Assembly (NCBI GenBank): GCA_941918925.1
Contig: OW799237.1
Span: 76,519,126-76,583,125, forward strand
DNA: 64,000 bases
Direction of reading: 5' to 3'
From: Phyto melanocephala
Taxonomy: Eukaryota; Arthropoda; Insecta; Diptera; Rhinophoridae
A program made the position numbers and the translations under genes. Shown in pieces: positions 43,147-54,561 of the stretch. The notes beneath the pieces were generated by a model, which searched no databases, was not told the origin of the DNA, and saw only the letters and a program-made list of their open reading frames with translations. Within the stretch, counting starts at the first letter, position 1; each line of letters begins with the position of its first letter.

Positions 43147-44727
43147 AACAAGTAAGTGTGCTATATTCGGCCGTGCCGAATCTCATATACCCGTCACAAC
43201 GTGTAGTCATGCAATAACAATTGTTTGTATCACCATTCATCTCATATAAAATACGTACATACTTACATATAAAAAACATAAATATTAGGGTGATCGACTC
43301 GGTTTTACAACCGGTGTAAAACCCGGTTTTTTCCTCTTTCAGCTGGCGGTTTTTTCTAAATGTTGATTTTTCGAATATCGAATACAACGGTTTTTTTATC
43401 CGAAAAATCCGGTTTTTTGTTTGTTTTTTTTAGTTTATTTTCATATATCTTTGTAACCAATCGTACCATAGTATATTTAGTACGCGAAAAGTTTCCAAAA
43501 ATCAGAAAATTAAAATATATTAAATTTTCTTCCATAAGATTGTAAGAAATTTATTTGTGGTTTAAAAAACAAAACAAAAATAGGAAAAATAATTAAGCTT
43601 AAATATTATTTTTTTATAGGATATAAACCTAACGTTAAAAGTTAAAGGTAATTGAAGAATAAACTTAGCTGATCAATCACTTTAAGGTAAAAAGTGTAGT
43701 TACAATAAAGAAAAGCCAATTATCCGTCCTTACAGATCCTGATTTTAATTAATGGCATTGAGTGTCTGTCAACTTAAATTTTAATTAAACCATCGAACAA
43801 ACTAGTTTATGCCAATATTGTATGTCTGTCAGGGGTATAAGAAAAAATTTTTAAAATTAAATTTTAAAGATTTTCTCTCTAGTCTTTAAAATGTATTTTA
43901 AATAACAGAAATTATTTCAAACAAGATACGTTAGTGCATATTAGTCAAAAAGATCTATTTAACATTTAAAAAATGTACAGAAGGAGATACAAAAATTTAT
44001 AACAGCCTTATAAAAAGTCTTGTTTATTTATGTATTAATTTATTGTATTTATTTATTTTACTTGTAAAGAGTACCTTTTATCTTTAAATTCAACTAATTA
44101 AAACCAAATAAGTCAATTGCATGTCAGTTATTGCGTAATTGTGCAGCCAAACGTATATAAACTGTAAAAATTTCATATTTAGATATAATTTTTATTATAA
44201 TCTTTTTTACAATATTTTTTAATTTTTTCCCTAAGGAATTATATTTTATATATTCGAACAGGTTAACCGGTTTTTTTTAATTCTAAATTACAAACTATTT
44301 GAAAACCGGTTTCTTAAAAAAATCGAATAATTGATCACCCTAATAAATATAGAAAAACATCCCATTGTTAAATTATAAATTGAGTTTACGTATGTATGTT
44401 TCAAAAAATAAAAAATATAAAAAAACAATAATAATATAAATAATATACAAAATAAAATATAAAAAAAATTTTTTTTGCTCAGCTGGGATTCAATGCCACG
44501 TTCACTCTAACCAGTAACCAGTATACCACGTTTGTATGTATGTGTTGTATGTTGTTGTTCTGAAAAAGGGAGGTGGCCGTGGTTTTTTGCTCATATCTCA
44601 GTTAATCTACCGATGTTTCTGATTTTCGATACCGATCTACTTCCGAATATTTCTGATATTTTAATACCTCACCTTGGTCTAGGAGATATCGGGGGGCTTT
44701 AAAAAGTTGATTTCAACATACACACTG
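43147..44727 (-). mobile_element. HINE-A copy split by a hAT-like element
   Basis: The 3' part (43147-43285) has the hairpin and ATGCAATAACAATTGTTTG. The copy resumes at 44351 with AAAAACATCCCATTGTTAAA, the A-rich tract, GCTCAGCTGGGATTCAATGC at about 44477, and ends in TTGATTTCAACATACACACT at 44727. The core and 5' terminus are missing. Confidence 0.85.
43286..44342. mobile_element. hAT-like TIR element with perfect 8-bp target duplication
   Basis: The ends TAGGGTGATC and GATCACCCTA are flanked on both sides by ATAAATAT (43278-43285 and 44343-44350). An 8-bp duplication and TAGGG-type ends are the hAT pattern. AAACCGG and ACCGGTT motifs recur in the subterminal regions. The 1057-bp interior shows no transposase. 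Confidence 0.88.
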
Positions 44728-45475
44728 AAATCAGCTATTTTCTATCTTGTAAGTTATTTCAGCTTTATTTTGATATTAATCGGATTCCAAGACAACCAGG
44801 AATATTTTAATTGATTTTTCATTCAGGATCAAGATTTTAAATTTTTTTAATAGAAAAGAAACTGTTACGAATTATAATTTGAAACAATTTAATAGATTAT
44901 TTTTTACAACTCAAATAAAAAAAATTTTGCAAGTTTATCAAATAAAAAGTACTTAATGAGAATTCATTTAAAAATAAATATGAAATTAATAAAAATTTTA
45001 TCTTTAACTTTATTATCTGAAAAAAGAAAATTTTTCAGTCATCAAAGAAATTGTCTAATTTTTTCTAAGTCGCATAAGATTCGTTCAAGCCTTTTTTACA
45101 AAGTTAATGAATTAAATAATTAAATTATTATATTCGTTTTAAATGTTTTAATTTTTCTTGTTAGTTTTACGTACTGGTTATTTGCATGTTTTTCTATAGA
45201 CGCTCGTATAAAACAAATTTTTGTCTGGCAACACTTTTCTGTGCAACTAAAATAATGCTTTTCGATACTCTCATTTGTACTCGTATTAGGCTCTTTATAC
45301 TTAATATTTATTCTTGTTCAGCGCCCTCCTATAACCAAACAAAATCTTATATGAAAGTGTATTTCTTCTCTACAATGAATTTCGGTAGTCATATGTTTTT
45401 TGCTCAATTTTGTTTATATTTACTTGTTTTATTATTATTATTTTTTTTTTTTTTAACGAAATCAACAAGTGTTTT
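44728..45475. other. No gene seen
   Basis: A/T-rich. The 133-codon frame at 45186-45587 runs into the following HINE and is not a gene. Confidence 0.35.
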
Positions 45476-45476
45476 T

Positions 45477-46265
45477 TATACCCTTCACACAGTGAAAAAG
45501 GGTATATATAGGTTTGTCATTCCGTGTGAAATTTCTACAATTTTCATTTCCGACCCCATAAAGTATATATTTTCTGAAAGCTTATGAATAGAGGAGTCGA
45601 TTAAGCCCTGACCGTCTGTCCGTCTGTCCGTCTGTCCGTCTGTCCGTCTGACCGTCTGTCCGTGTGTATGTTGAAATCAACTTTTTGAAGCCCCCCGACA
45701 TAGGTTGGACCCAAGTAAGGTATTAAAATATCAGAAATATTCGGGAGTAGATCGGTATTGAAAATCAGAAACATCGGTACATAAACAACTGAGATATGAG
45801 CAAAAACCCACGACCACCTCGATTTTCTTTTCATAAAAACAACATTACAACAACAACATACATACATACAAACGTGTATACTGGTTAGAGAAAACGTGGC
45901 ATCGAATCCCAGCTGAGGCAAAAAAAATTTTTTTTAAATTTTTTTACAATTTTTTTTTTTAATTTTTTTTTTATTTTTTTTTTATTTTTTATTTAATATA
46001 TTATATATATTTTTATTATTATTTTTTTTATTTTTTTTTTTAATTTTTTTTTTATTTTTTTTTTGTTTTATATATATTATATATGTATATAATAATTTTT
46101 TTTTTTTTAATTTTTTTTTTAAATTTTTTTTTTAAATTTTTTTTTTATTTTTTATTTTTTTTTTTTTTTTTAACATACATACGTGAATTTACTGTTATTG
46201 CATGACTACACGTTGTGAAGGGTATATAAGATTCGGCACGGCCGAATATAGCGCTTTTACTTGTT
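45477..46265 (+). mobile_element. HINE-A copy, full length (subfamily 1)
   Basis: The best complete copy. It has TATACCCTTCACACAGTG, AAAGGGTATATATAGG, core, eight GTCY-type units (45610-45664), CCCCCCGACATAGG, AATCCCAGCTGAGG at 45905, and a T-rich tract of about 260 bp. GCATGACTACACGTTGTGAA, GGGTATATAAG, hairpin ATTCGGCacgGCCGAAT and CTTTTACTTGTTT close it. It inserts next to a T run. The subterminal inverted pair is TATACCCTTCACA near the 5' end and TGTGAAGGGTATA near the 3' end. Confidence 0.9.
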
Positions 46266-46799
46266 TCATTTCATTTTGTTTCATTTTTTACTGTCGCTCA
46301 TTCCCGGTTTTTCTTTATATATGTATGTATGTATCTATTGACGTTGTTTCATTTTTTTTGATTTATCTTAAAGATATGTTTTAATTTTGTTCAGTGTTTG
46401 CAGGAATTTGTGTTTGTGTGTCACAATTTTTTTGCTTTTGTTAATTTATGTTTTTATATTATTCTCTTAGTTTAGTGGTGGATTTTGAGTTTAATAATAA
46501 TTTATCTTTTGGTCTTAAAATATTTACTACAAGAATCATATCAACTCAGTACCGACTATTTTAAAAATTCCATAACGAACTTATGTAACTCTATCCTAAC
46601 CATCAGCCGATTCTATCGATATGAAAAGTTCTGAAAATTACTTGAGGTCGTATTTATCGGAAAGTGACCAGAAACTAACAACTAATTCAGTGCAATAATA
46701 ATAGTCTTCAAAATATAAACCAGCAAAAAAATCGTGACTTTTAATTCATAAGTGCAAATGGAGGCATGAAGTATGCCTTCTCCATATACAAAATAGTTA
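46266..46799. other. No gene seen
   Basis: A/T-rich spacer. Confidence 0.35.
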
Positions 46800-46917
46800 A
46801 GGCCGTATTCATAAAAAATATTTTAGGTTTATTAAAGGCTTTTTTGACAGATGTTGTAGAGAAATTTGTCAAATAAGCCTTCAATAAACCTAAAATATTT
46901 TTTATGAATATGGCCCT
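46800..46917. mobile_element. Palindromic MITE, 118 bp, TA target
   Basis: Two arms of about 55 bp pair almost perfectly: AGGCCGTATTCATAAAAAAT at the left, ATTTTTTATGAATATGGCCC at the right. TA flanks it at 46798-46799 and 46918-46919. It would fold into one long hairpin. Non-coding. Confidence 0.85.
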
Positions 46918-46919
46918 TA

Positions 46920-47435
46920 GCCTTTAGTGATGTGCTTCAAAATACATGCAAATGCATGCAAAAAATCTTAATTCATTCATATAATCAGACATTATTAACT
47001 CATGCAGCATGGGTTTCTTTTCATCTATTGATTAAGTGAATTTTATTTATATGTTCATATAAACACATGCTCTCCAATCACACGTTAATATAAAAATCAT
47101 GCATGTTTCACCTAAATTGAACCACTTCGTCATGGTTTAAACTCATGCATTCACTATTTCTTTTACATGTCCTTTTTTGCTGAGAAGTTAAATACATATA
47201 AATTAGAATTAAAAGTCATTGGCTCTCTTCTAAAAGGTACATTTATTTTTAAAACTGTATAGTATTTCACAACGCCACAAAAATATTTTAAAATTTTGTA
47301 ATTATCGCAGACTTTGCTCCCTTACCGTATTGCACCCATTAAGATGCATAAATTGATTTGCATACGAAAGCACAACAAAGTATGTCTACTGTTCCTTCGA
47401 TTATATCCGAGTACCCTGACTGCATTTCTGCAAAG
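46920..47435. other. No gene seen
   Basis: CATGCATGCA-type short motifs near 46940-47160; otherwise plain A/T-rich sequence. Confidence 0.35.
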
Positions 47436-47439
47436 GGGC

Positions 47440-47797
47440 CTTTTGAGCACCATACGTGCCTCTCTACATGTGGTTGTTTCCATTCATCTTCCCAGGTTCA
47501 TAGGTTCAACCTATTGTAGGACCTTCGCCCGCACCATCCCATCCCCAAGAGCAACTCTAGGTTCTGGTCCGCAAAAAGCCACAGCAGCTCCCCTTTTCGC
47601 AAGTTCGTTCGCCGCCTTATTCCCATCTATGCCAACATATCCCTTAACCCTCATTAGCCTAAACTCGTTCTAAGAGACACACCTATTGAGATTCAGAACA
47701 CATTTGAGCACCAGTTTCGAGTTCACATCCGAACGCTGCACGCATTTAACCACAGACTGGTTATCAAATGCTATGATGATACTGTTCTTCTTATTAT
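47440..47797 (-). pseudogene. LINE RNase H domain remnant
   Basis: The minus strand reads NSIIIAFDNQSVVKCVQRSD, KLVLKCVLNLNRCVS, stop, NEFRLMRVKGYVGIDGNKAA, NELAKRGAAVAFCGPEP. This is the second half of an RNase HI domain: the DNQSVVK segment with its Asp, then the G-x-DGNKAANELAK segment with the last Asp. One in-frame TAG and a later stop make it a pseudogene. It is distinct from the LINE at 49983-51160. Confidence 0.75.
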
Positions 47798-47799
47798 TT

Positions 47800-48485
47800 C
47801 AGCAGTTAAAAAATTACATTAATTTGTTACAATAGTAATTTTAAGTTTTAGAAACGGTGGACATGGGTTTGAAGTTTGCACACAGTCTACATAACACAAT
47901 ATAACTTTGTATTAACACATTTTTTAATTGAGTCTTTGTAAAAAAAATAAACGGCTGCTTTTAAATTGCACACTACTGTTAAAAAAAGTTCAAGCACAGT
48001 GGCTCAATTTTAGAATTTTAAAAGCCAAAATGTTTATTATTTTTTAAGTCGTTAATGTCAATACTAAAATACATTATTTGTTAAGAAATTTTACACCATT
48101 CGTACTAAGAATTTAATTTTTAGCCAAAATAGTTTTAAAGATCCATTTTATTTGAATTCTCTTGTTTATGTATTTAAACGCCATTCAACTTTATGATCTT
48201 TGCAGTAAATTTTTAATATTTTAGATAAAAGAATTATAATGGCAATTAAAGTTATGTATATGATAATGTTAATCTAATAACGTTTTATTATTATATCTGT
48301 TTAAAATTTCATTTGTTTAATAACACACACAAAAAAACCGGTTGTTATAAAACAAAACGTTATTTGTTTTTTAATGGGACAATAAAAAATAATTCTCATC
48401 TTGCTAAATTGCAAAAAAACAGAGCTGGTCCATTGAAAAACGTTATGGTGTCACAGTTAGAAGTTATTCTATTGAAATCTATGAT
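47800..48485. other. No gene seen
   Basis: A/T-rich spacer, no repeat recognised. Confidence 0.35.
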
Positions 48486-48841
48486 ATTAGTGTGTGCCCG
48501 CGACTTGATCTGCTTAATTATCGAGATAAAATGTAACCTATATGTTAACCTAGATTGCGATCGATATGTGTGGCAAATTTCATTTATCTCAATTTAGCCG
48601 TTTTTGCATGATTGAGTAACAAATATGCAATCATGTAAACAGCTAAATATACAAACATTCACATTAATATTATCACCAGCCTGTGCCTGCGACTTCGTCT
48701 GCGTAGTTATCGGGATGAAAGGTGGACTTTGTATTAACCTAAGTTGTCATTGACAAATTTAATTTAATTCCAGCCAGTTTTGCATGATTGAGTAACAAAT
48801 ATCCAAACATACAAACATTCAAATTTTTTATATTAATAGGA
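48486..48841 (-). mobile_element. Tandem pair of Helitron-like family F fragments
   Basis: Two consecutive copies (about 48486-48673 and 48676-48841) each begin with the inverse of a 3' hairpin (GTGTGCCCGCGACTTG; CCTGTGCCTGCGACTTCGTC) and continue ATCGGGATGAAAGGT-type, TGCATGATTGAGTAACAAAT and ACAAACATTCA sequence. The second ends TATTAATAGGA before a T, the inverse of TCCTATTAATA, a typical insect Helitron 5' end. Non-autonomous; no coding. Confidence 0.6.
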
Positions 48842-48844
48842 TTT

Positions 48845-49980
48845 ACTAGGATTATCATAATAATCATGCTGAAAATTTTATAAGACATTGCTCATTTTAA
48901 TCCGGCTAAAAAAATAATATTTTCACAAAATTTTATTTAAGTAGAAAATTCGGTTTTTGTTAGAATGAATACGCAAAGAAAAGAACATGGCTGTGGTAAA
49001 CATAATCTAAGAGCAACATACGATGATTGAATTGAATGATTGTGGCTAATACTATGTTCACATAGGCGACTTAATTGTCAATTTATAATATTATCGCAAT
49101 TAAAGGCCTTATTGAGCTCAATTTACCATACCAAAAATTATTTTTAAATTGAGCAATATTTATATACTTAATTGTTTTACTTATTGTCTAAAACTCGAAA
49201 TACAACTCTTGAGAAGTATGTTCAGTGAGAAGAAAATTCTATAGGTGGCATTTCTAATGTCAAACAAATAAATATACAAAAAATAAAAATTAAGAAAAAT
49301 TGAAAAAAATTGTAAAAACTGTTTGAATAAATTCAAATACATACATATAAGTATGTATATGTATAAATATTATTGTAAATATATTTTATCAACAGGAAAA
49401 ACACTGAAGAGAAGGCGTTATTTGATTTGGTATAAATACGTCGTATTTTACAGCTATCAAATGATAATGAAGTAAGGTAAATTGAGTATGTCTGAACACC
49501 TTTTTTAATTGCTCAATCATTATTATATTGAAACAATTAAAAATATCTGTCTGAACAGGGTATAAAACATATAATGGTTGCAAGTTATCATTATTATGTT
49601 TAATTGAAGTATCATGCAATTATCATATTATGACTACAAATAATATAAACAATGTTTGCTCTTTTCTGAGGCAAATTATTGTTTTTTGTTATTATTTTTA
49701 TCGATTGTACTAACTTTTTTAATCACAATTTTTATATCAATATTTTCTTATATTTTATAGTTTATTTCTATGATTTTTTTTTTAGTTTTCTTCACATTTC
49801 AAACAAAATTTAAAATAATAAAAATTTATTTGATAAGAAGTAGAACCGTTGAAAACAAAATGTAATTAAGATGTCCATAGCTGGATCGCTTTATGATCAT
49901 ACAAAATTCACACAACATTTAATGATTATTTTCACTTTTAAATGCTTTTGAATAGAAAGTTATTTTTGGCTAAAACTAAA
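48845..49980. other. No gene seen
   Basis: A/T-rich; short frames have no recognisable features. Confidence 0.35.
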
Positions 49981-49982
49981 AC

Positions 49983-51160
49983 TAGGTTAGGTTAGGTTAG
50001 GTTGAAAAGGAGGGGTATAAAATCCCAAACCCATGACAGGTATGCACTTATGCCCAGTTGGCATGTTGTGCGCTCCATATGGAAAACGGAATTCCCAAAC
50101 AAAAACCATAAACATAATTTCCCATAAAAAACGGACTAGTCCAAGAACCCAGTCCCCTCTATGTAACGCCTTATGGATCTCCAGTTCGAGTTCCCCAGGT
50201 ATTCCAAGTTCGGCATAGTATCCACTGTAAAATTTTCGCGCCTAATATGCCCAAACGCAGGACAATGACAGAGGTAGTGTGCTAGAGTCTCATCCTCTTC
50301 CTCGCAAGCTCTACATGTTGTCTCCTCAGATAATCTCATGCGAGCTAGATGAGTTCTCAACTCCGTATGACCTGTTATTACACCGGTTAATTTCCTAAGT
50401 GTAGGTCTACTTAGTCTCAGAATCTCCTTTGATTTCCCAAGATTTGGGTCACCCCAGAGTGTTCTTGTCACCTTACCGACATCAGTGCTTTGCCATTTTC
50501 TGACATGTTCCTCCATTGCCAAACGTTTAAGTTCATCCTTAAATCGTTTAAGGGGTTTGGCGTTCTCCAAAGTTATAGTACTCAGAAGAGCTCCCATTTT
50601 GGATAATTTGTCGGCTTTCTCGTTTCCGATCAGCCCGTGATGGCTTGGTATCCATATTATCTCCAGATGTTCACAATTTGCATATGAGTTTATCTCCCTC
50701 TTGCATTGCAAAACGTTCCGGGATTCAACTTTCTCCTTTCTCAATGTCTTAATCACTGATTGGCTATCTGTAAAGATACGAATCGGAGTTTCGCTATTCG
50801 TTTCCTTTATCCATTTGATTCCTTCCGTAATCGCCATGATCTCAGCCTGAAAAATAGTGTTGTGATCTGGTAGACGGAAGTATTTGCTTCTATTTCGGCT
50901 TATGTCGTATAAGCCCATTCCAGTTTGGTCACCAATCTTTGAACCGTCTGCGTAAAGATCGATTCCGTGGGTGTTTCCCATCCTGATTATCTCATCCCAT
51001 TCTCCCTCTTCCGGTATAATGGTGATGCAGTTAATATCCTCATATCTCATCGGGATTTTATCACATGTTAATTCCGTAATATTTCCCACTAAAACTAATT
51101 TTGTCACAATAATTTTGTCAATCATACTATTTTCACATGACAACCATATTGAAGTTTTCG
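49983..51160 (-). mobile_element. 5'-truncated LINE with intact ORF2 3' end
   Basis: A LINE piece comprising a 335-codon frame, a 150-bp 3' UTR with CCATATGGAGCGCACAACAT, and a 3' tail of four CCTAA units (TTAGG on the plus strand, 49984-50004). No stops interrupt the coding part, so it is the youngest LINE fragment in the window. The RT and endonuclease are missing by 5' truncation near 51150. Confidence 0.8.
50136..51143 (-). CDS. LINE ORF2 C-terminal part: RNase HI plus zinc knuckle
   Basis: 335 open codons ending at a TAG. RNase HI residues: the first Asp in GIDLYADGSKIGDQTGMGLY (about residue 66), Glu in FQAEIMAITEGIKWI (about 99), Asp in RIFTDSQSVIKTL (about 125), and His/Asp in WIPSHHGLIGNEKADKLSKM (about 168-180). 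It continues with LRKLTGVITGHTELRTHLAR, ETTCRACEEEDETLAHYLCH and CPAFGHIRR, a C-x2-C-x8-H-x4-C knuckle. All four catalytic positions are present. The start used here is simply the first ATG after the truncation. I-superclade LINE (I, LOA or Loner type). Confidence 0.85.
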   Translation of the reverse strand: MSCENSMIDKIIVTKLVLVGNITELTCDKIPMRYEDINCITIIPEEGEWDEIIRMGNTHGIDLYADGSKIGDQTGMGLYDISRNRSKYFRLPDHNTIFQAEIMAITEGIKWIKETNSETPIRIFTDSQSVIKTLRKEKVESRNVLQCKREINSYANCEHLEIIWIPSHHGLIGNEKADKLSKMGALLSTITLENAKPLKRFKDELKRLAMEEHVRKWQSTDVGKVTRTLWGDPNLGKSKEILRLSRPTLRKLTGVITGHTELRTHLARMRLSEETTCRACEEEDETLAHYLCHCPAFGHIRRENFTVDTMPNLEYLGNSNWRSIRRYIEGTGFLD

Positions 51161-51805
51161 TGAGAAAGTAAAAATAAAATGTTAAATTTCAAACAAACGT
51201 TTGATTATCGTGACGAAATATATAAAAAGACAAAATAAAATAACTATAGTTTGTTTGAGGCAACCAAATATTGTTACAGAGAGTATAATATGACCGTCGT
51301 GATCATGTCGTAACCATTGCTTTTTAGCGTGTATTGTTTTATTCAAACACAAAATGCACAAGATAGAGATTTGTACAGGATATACCATTTTCAACATGTT
51401 GAATTCAGTAGTCTGTTTTTGACAACTTTTAATACACCCATTAAACCATTCCGGTTGCCGAAAAAAAAGTATGATAAAACATACCCAATAAGACATAATG
51501 CTTCGGACGAAACTTGCTTGTAAGAAATGAATGTAAAAGTTTAATTAACAAACAAGCTTACGGAAGGAAGGCATAAAATTTGAATGACAAGTTCCAGCTT
51601 TGAAGCAGTATTTTAAACACAAAATGCTCGTTATTCAAAGCTTATTAGAAAATGTAAATTGCGGTCTTAAGCATGGAATATGTTTAACTTTCTCTCTTAC
51701 AAACCTTCTGTGTAGTAAGGGAAGGATAAATATTCCATTAATGTATTCGCTTCTACTTTTACATTAAAGTAAAACTTTTCTTTTTCTAAGCACATATAAA
51801 CGTTT
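51161..51805. other. No gene seen
   Basis: A/T-rich spacer. Confidence 0.35.
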
Positions 51806-51810
51806 TTCTA

Positions 51811-52707
51811 ACAGGTTTTCCAATAGGAATGATATGATATTTCGGCCATTTGTAATATGTCATGATCTGTCATTTGTTTTCGTTGTATTCAGTAGTGTTT
51901 AAAATTTCATTATGGAGAGACGATATACGCAAGAACAACGTTTACAAATTATTCAGTTTTATTATCAAAATAATCGTTCTCCAATAGCAGCTTTTCGTGC
52001 GCTTTTGCCATTTTATGGTCGTAATAAACTTCCAAGTATGCTCGCTAGTCGTCGAATTTTTGAAAGGTTTTAACTTAAATTTTCTTTAAATAATGTTCAA
52101 GTGCCAATGAGACACCTCAATTGACAGTTTGGTGAGGTTTTTGGTCTGGTGGAATCATCGGTCCGTACTTCCTTCGAAATAAAGCTGGTAACAGCGTTAC
52201 TGTCATTGGAGACCGGTATAGGTCGATGAGAACCAACTTTTTATGGCCGTAATTGGAAGAAGTTGACCTTGACAACATTTGGTTCCAACAAGATGGGGCT
52301 ATGTGCCACACAGCAAATGCAACAATTGAATAATTGCGAGAACATTTTTGTGATGCGATTATTTTAAGAAATTCTGATATTGAATGACCTCCAAGAAATT
52401 ATGATTTAACACCATTAGACTATTTATTTTGGGGTTGTTTGAAGTCATTGGTCTTTTGAAATAAACCAGACTCTCTTTACGCTTTACAAGACAATATTGA
52501 ATGTACCATTCATGACATACGACTTGATTTAGTGAGAAAAGTGCTCGAAAATTGGGTTCATCGAATTCGTGCCTGCAGAAGAATTCGTGGAGGCCAATGA
52601 CGTTTTCCTTAAAACTTAATTGTATTGGCTGTACTTAACATTAAATAAAAAAATTTTGAATTTCCTTAACAATAAGAAAATCATATCACTCTTATTGGAA
52701 AACCTTT
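51811..52707 (+). mobile_element. Mariner element with decayed transposase
   Basis: The ends ACAGGTTTTCCAATAGGAAT and the inverse partner AAAGGTTTTCCAATAAGAGT are flanked by TA at 51809-51810 and 52708-52709. The plus strand opens MERRYTQEQRLQIIQFYYQN and NRSPIAAFRALLPFYGRN, the mariner HTH, then a deletion, WSGGIIGPY-like, W-QQDGA-CHTAN-like (shifted frames), LTPLDYLFWG-like and KVLENWVHRIRAC near the end. Many stops. About 900 bp, an internally deleted dead copy. Confidence 0.8.
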
Positions 52708-52818
52708 TATTTAAAAATTTAGTGCTTCAAAAAAGTCGTGTTGTTTACTGGGTTATTTAATTTAAGCGCATAATAAGTTTTCGATATAGAGCATCAGCTA
52801 AAGTTACATTCTCTTTTT

Positions 52819-53482
52819 ATACCCTTCACCTGTGGTGCACAAGGGTATATATAGCTTTGTCATTCCGTTTGTAATTTCTACAATAGCCCTGACCGTCTAT
52901 CCGTCTGTCTGTCTGTCCGTGTGTTGGTTGAAATCAACTTATAGAAGCAACTATATGTTCCTCAGATCTGTATATGGTATCAATCTCTTGGAAATATCCA
53001 GGAATGAATCGCTATTGAAATTCAGCACAATCGCCCCATAACTTTCTGAGATATGAGCAAAAAACCACGACCACCTCGTTTTTTTACACAATTACAACAA
53101 TAACATACATACATAAATACATGTAAAAAACATAAAAAAAAAAAAAAAATTACAAAAAAAATATATTAAAAATAAAAAAAAAATAATAAAAAAAATTAAA
53201 AAAAAATTTAAAAAAAAATTTTAAAAAAATTGAAAAAAAATTTTAAAAAAATTTAAAAAAAATTTAAAAAAATATAAAAAAAATAATAATATATTAAATA
53301 AAATAAAATAAATTTTTTTTTGGCTCAGCTGGGATTCGATGCCACACTTATTCTAACCAGTATATACATATGTACGTATTTTATGAGATGAATGGTGACA
53401 CAAACAATTGTTATTGCATGACTACACGTTGTAAAGGGTATATAAGATTCGGCACGGCCGAATATAGCACTGTTACTTGTTT
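52819..53482 (+). mobile_element. HINE-A copy (subfamily 2, inverted centre)
   Basis: 5' TATACCCTTCACCTGTGGTG, short GTCTGTCTGTCC run, TATAGAAGCAACTATATGTT, CATAACTTTCTGAGATATGA, then an A-rich tract and GGCTCAGCTGGGATTCGATG at about 53324. That block runs opposite to its direction in plus-strand copies at 28325, 45477 and 60918, and agrees with copy 3 (15627). The 3' hairpin and TGTTACTTGTTT are intact. Confidence 0.85.
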
Positions 53483-54169
53483 CTTTTTGATACGGCTTAA
53501 AATCCGTATCAAACGATAATCACTTTCTAAAGTCCAAAAAATAAGCCATTTAAGTGAATATAAATTTCATTACTTAAAAAATCAACTCACACTTGCTAAA
53601 GCTCAATAGATCATTAGATGAACTCTTCTCTCTGTGCAGAGTTATTTGAGAACATTTTAAAATTTTTGGAATTTTCGTTACGATGCCGAATTGATATTCA
53701 TAGATTTTTACCAACACTTTCACGCATTATGAAAATAGTGTGATGAGCACGACAAATTGATCCTAGGATTTCTACGATTCTCTCCATAGTTGACAAAGTT
53801 AAGTCGATATTTCAAACATACATATTTTATTATTTTATATAATTACTTAAGTTGGATAAAAATAAAACAACAAATGATTCCAAAAGCTATTTTGGATTTT
53901 TCGTTTTAGTTAAAAATAAAGTAGTTTAAATAATTTATTTGCATAAATGAGAACTTTGATTTCTACAACATTTTTAATGTGTTTTTATAATGAATTTATA
54001 TTAAGTTTGTTCACTATAGCATCTTAAAATATGTATTTGTAGTGCGACTTTTCAATTTAAAACTAGGTGGCATATTTAAAGGTCTAAGAAGCATGTGATT
54101 TGTAATACGGTCATAATTCAGCTAATGAATAACGCAGAATTAAATTTGTTTAAATACTTTCATAAACTG
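53483..54169. other. No gene seen
   Basis: A/T-rich spacer. Confidence 0.35.
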
Positions 54170-54551
54170 TATATGCGACAGCGCATAGAGAAAGGGTAAA
54201 AAAAAACAATTTTCACTTTTTTTTTTTTGATGAGGGCAATATCTGAGCATCGAATGAGACCGATCCCATGCCCCAAAAGTGTTCCCTCCCAGAGATATGC
54301 GCGTTTTATAAAATTGAAGTCGACGATTCTAAGCGCAAATAGAAAGGGACCTAACGGTAAAATTTATTTATTTTAATTTTTTCCCCTACCAAATTAACAA
54401 AATAACTTGATTTTACGAAACTACAAAAAATTTATTTTTTTCCTTATGAACAATTTAAAAAAATAGAAAATCGTTTAATCTTTAAAATGGCTCTCCTGAA
54501 CAAAACCAGTTTTTACCCTTAGGCCCCTTTCTCTATGCGCTGTCACATATA
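54170..54551 (-). mobile_element. TIR element H copy 2, internally deleted
   Basis: Ends TATATGCGACAGCGCATAGA and the inverse partner TATATGTGACAGCGCATAGA. The body matches both ends of the element at 30238-31367 in reverse (TCGAATGAGACCGATCCCAT, GTCGACGATTCTAAGCGCAA, AAAATGGCTCTCCTGAACAA) but lacks the 122-codon frame and its flanks. The 381 bp are non-coding. Confidence 0.8.
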
Positions 54552-54561
54552 TATATTAAAG

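Noticed and set aside
45186..45587. 133-codon plus-strand frame
   Set aside because: It runs through A/T-rich spacer into the 5' end of a HINE-A, with phenylalanine/leucine-rich content from T runs. No domain, no conserved start context.
47314..47673. 119-codon plus-strand frame
   Set aside because: It is the reverse of an RNase H remnant that reads well on the minus strand.
49983..50004. Interstitial telomere tract
   Set aside because: Only four TTAGG units, located exactly at the 3' end of a LINE; Diptera lack TTAGG telomeres, so a LINE tail is the simpler reading.
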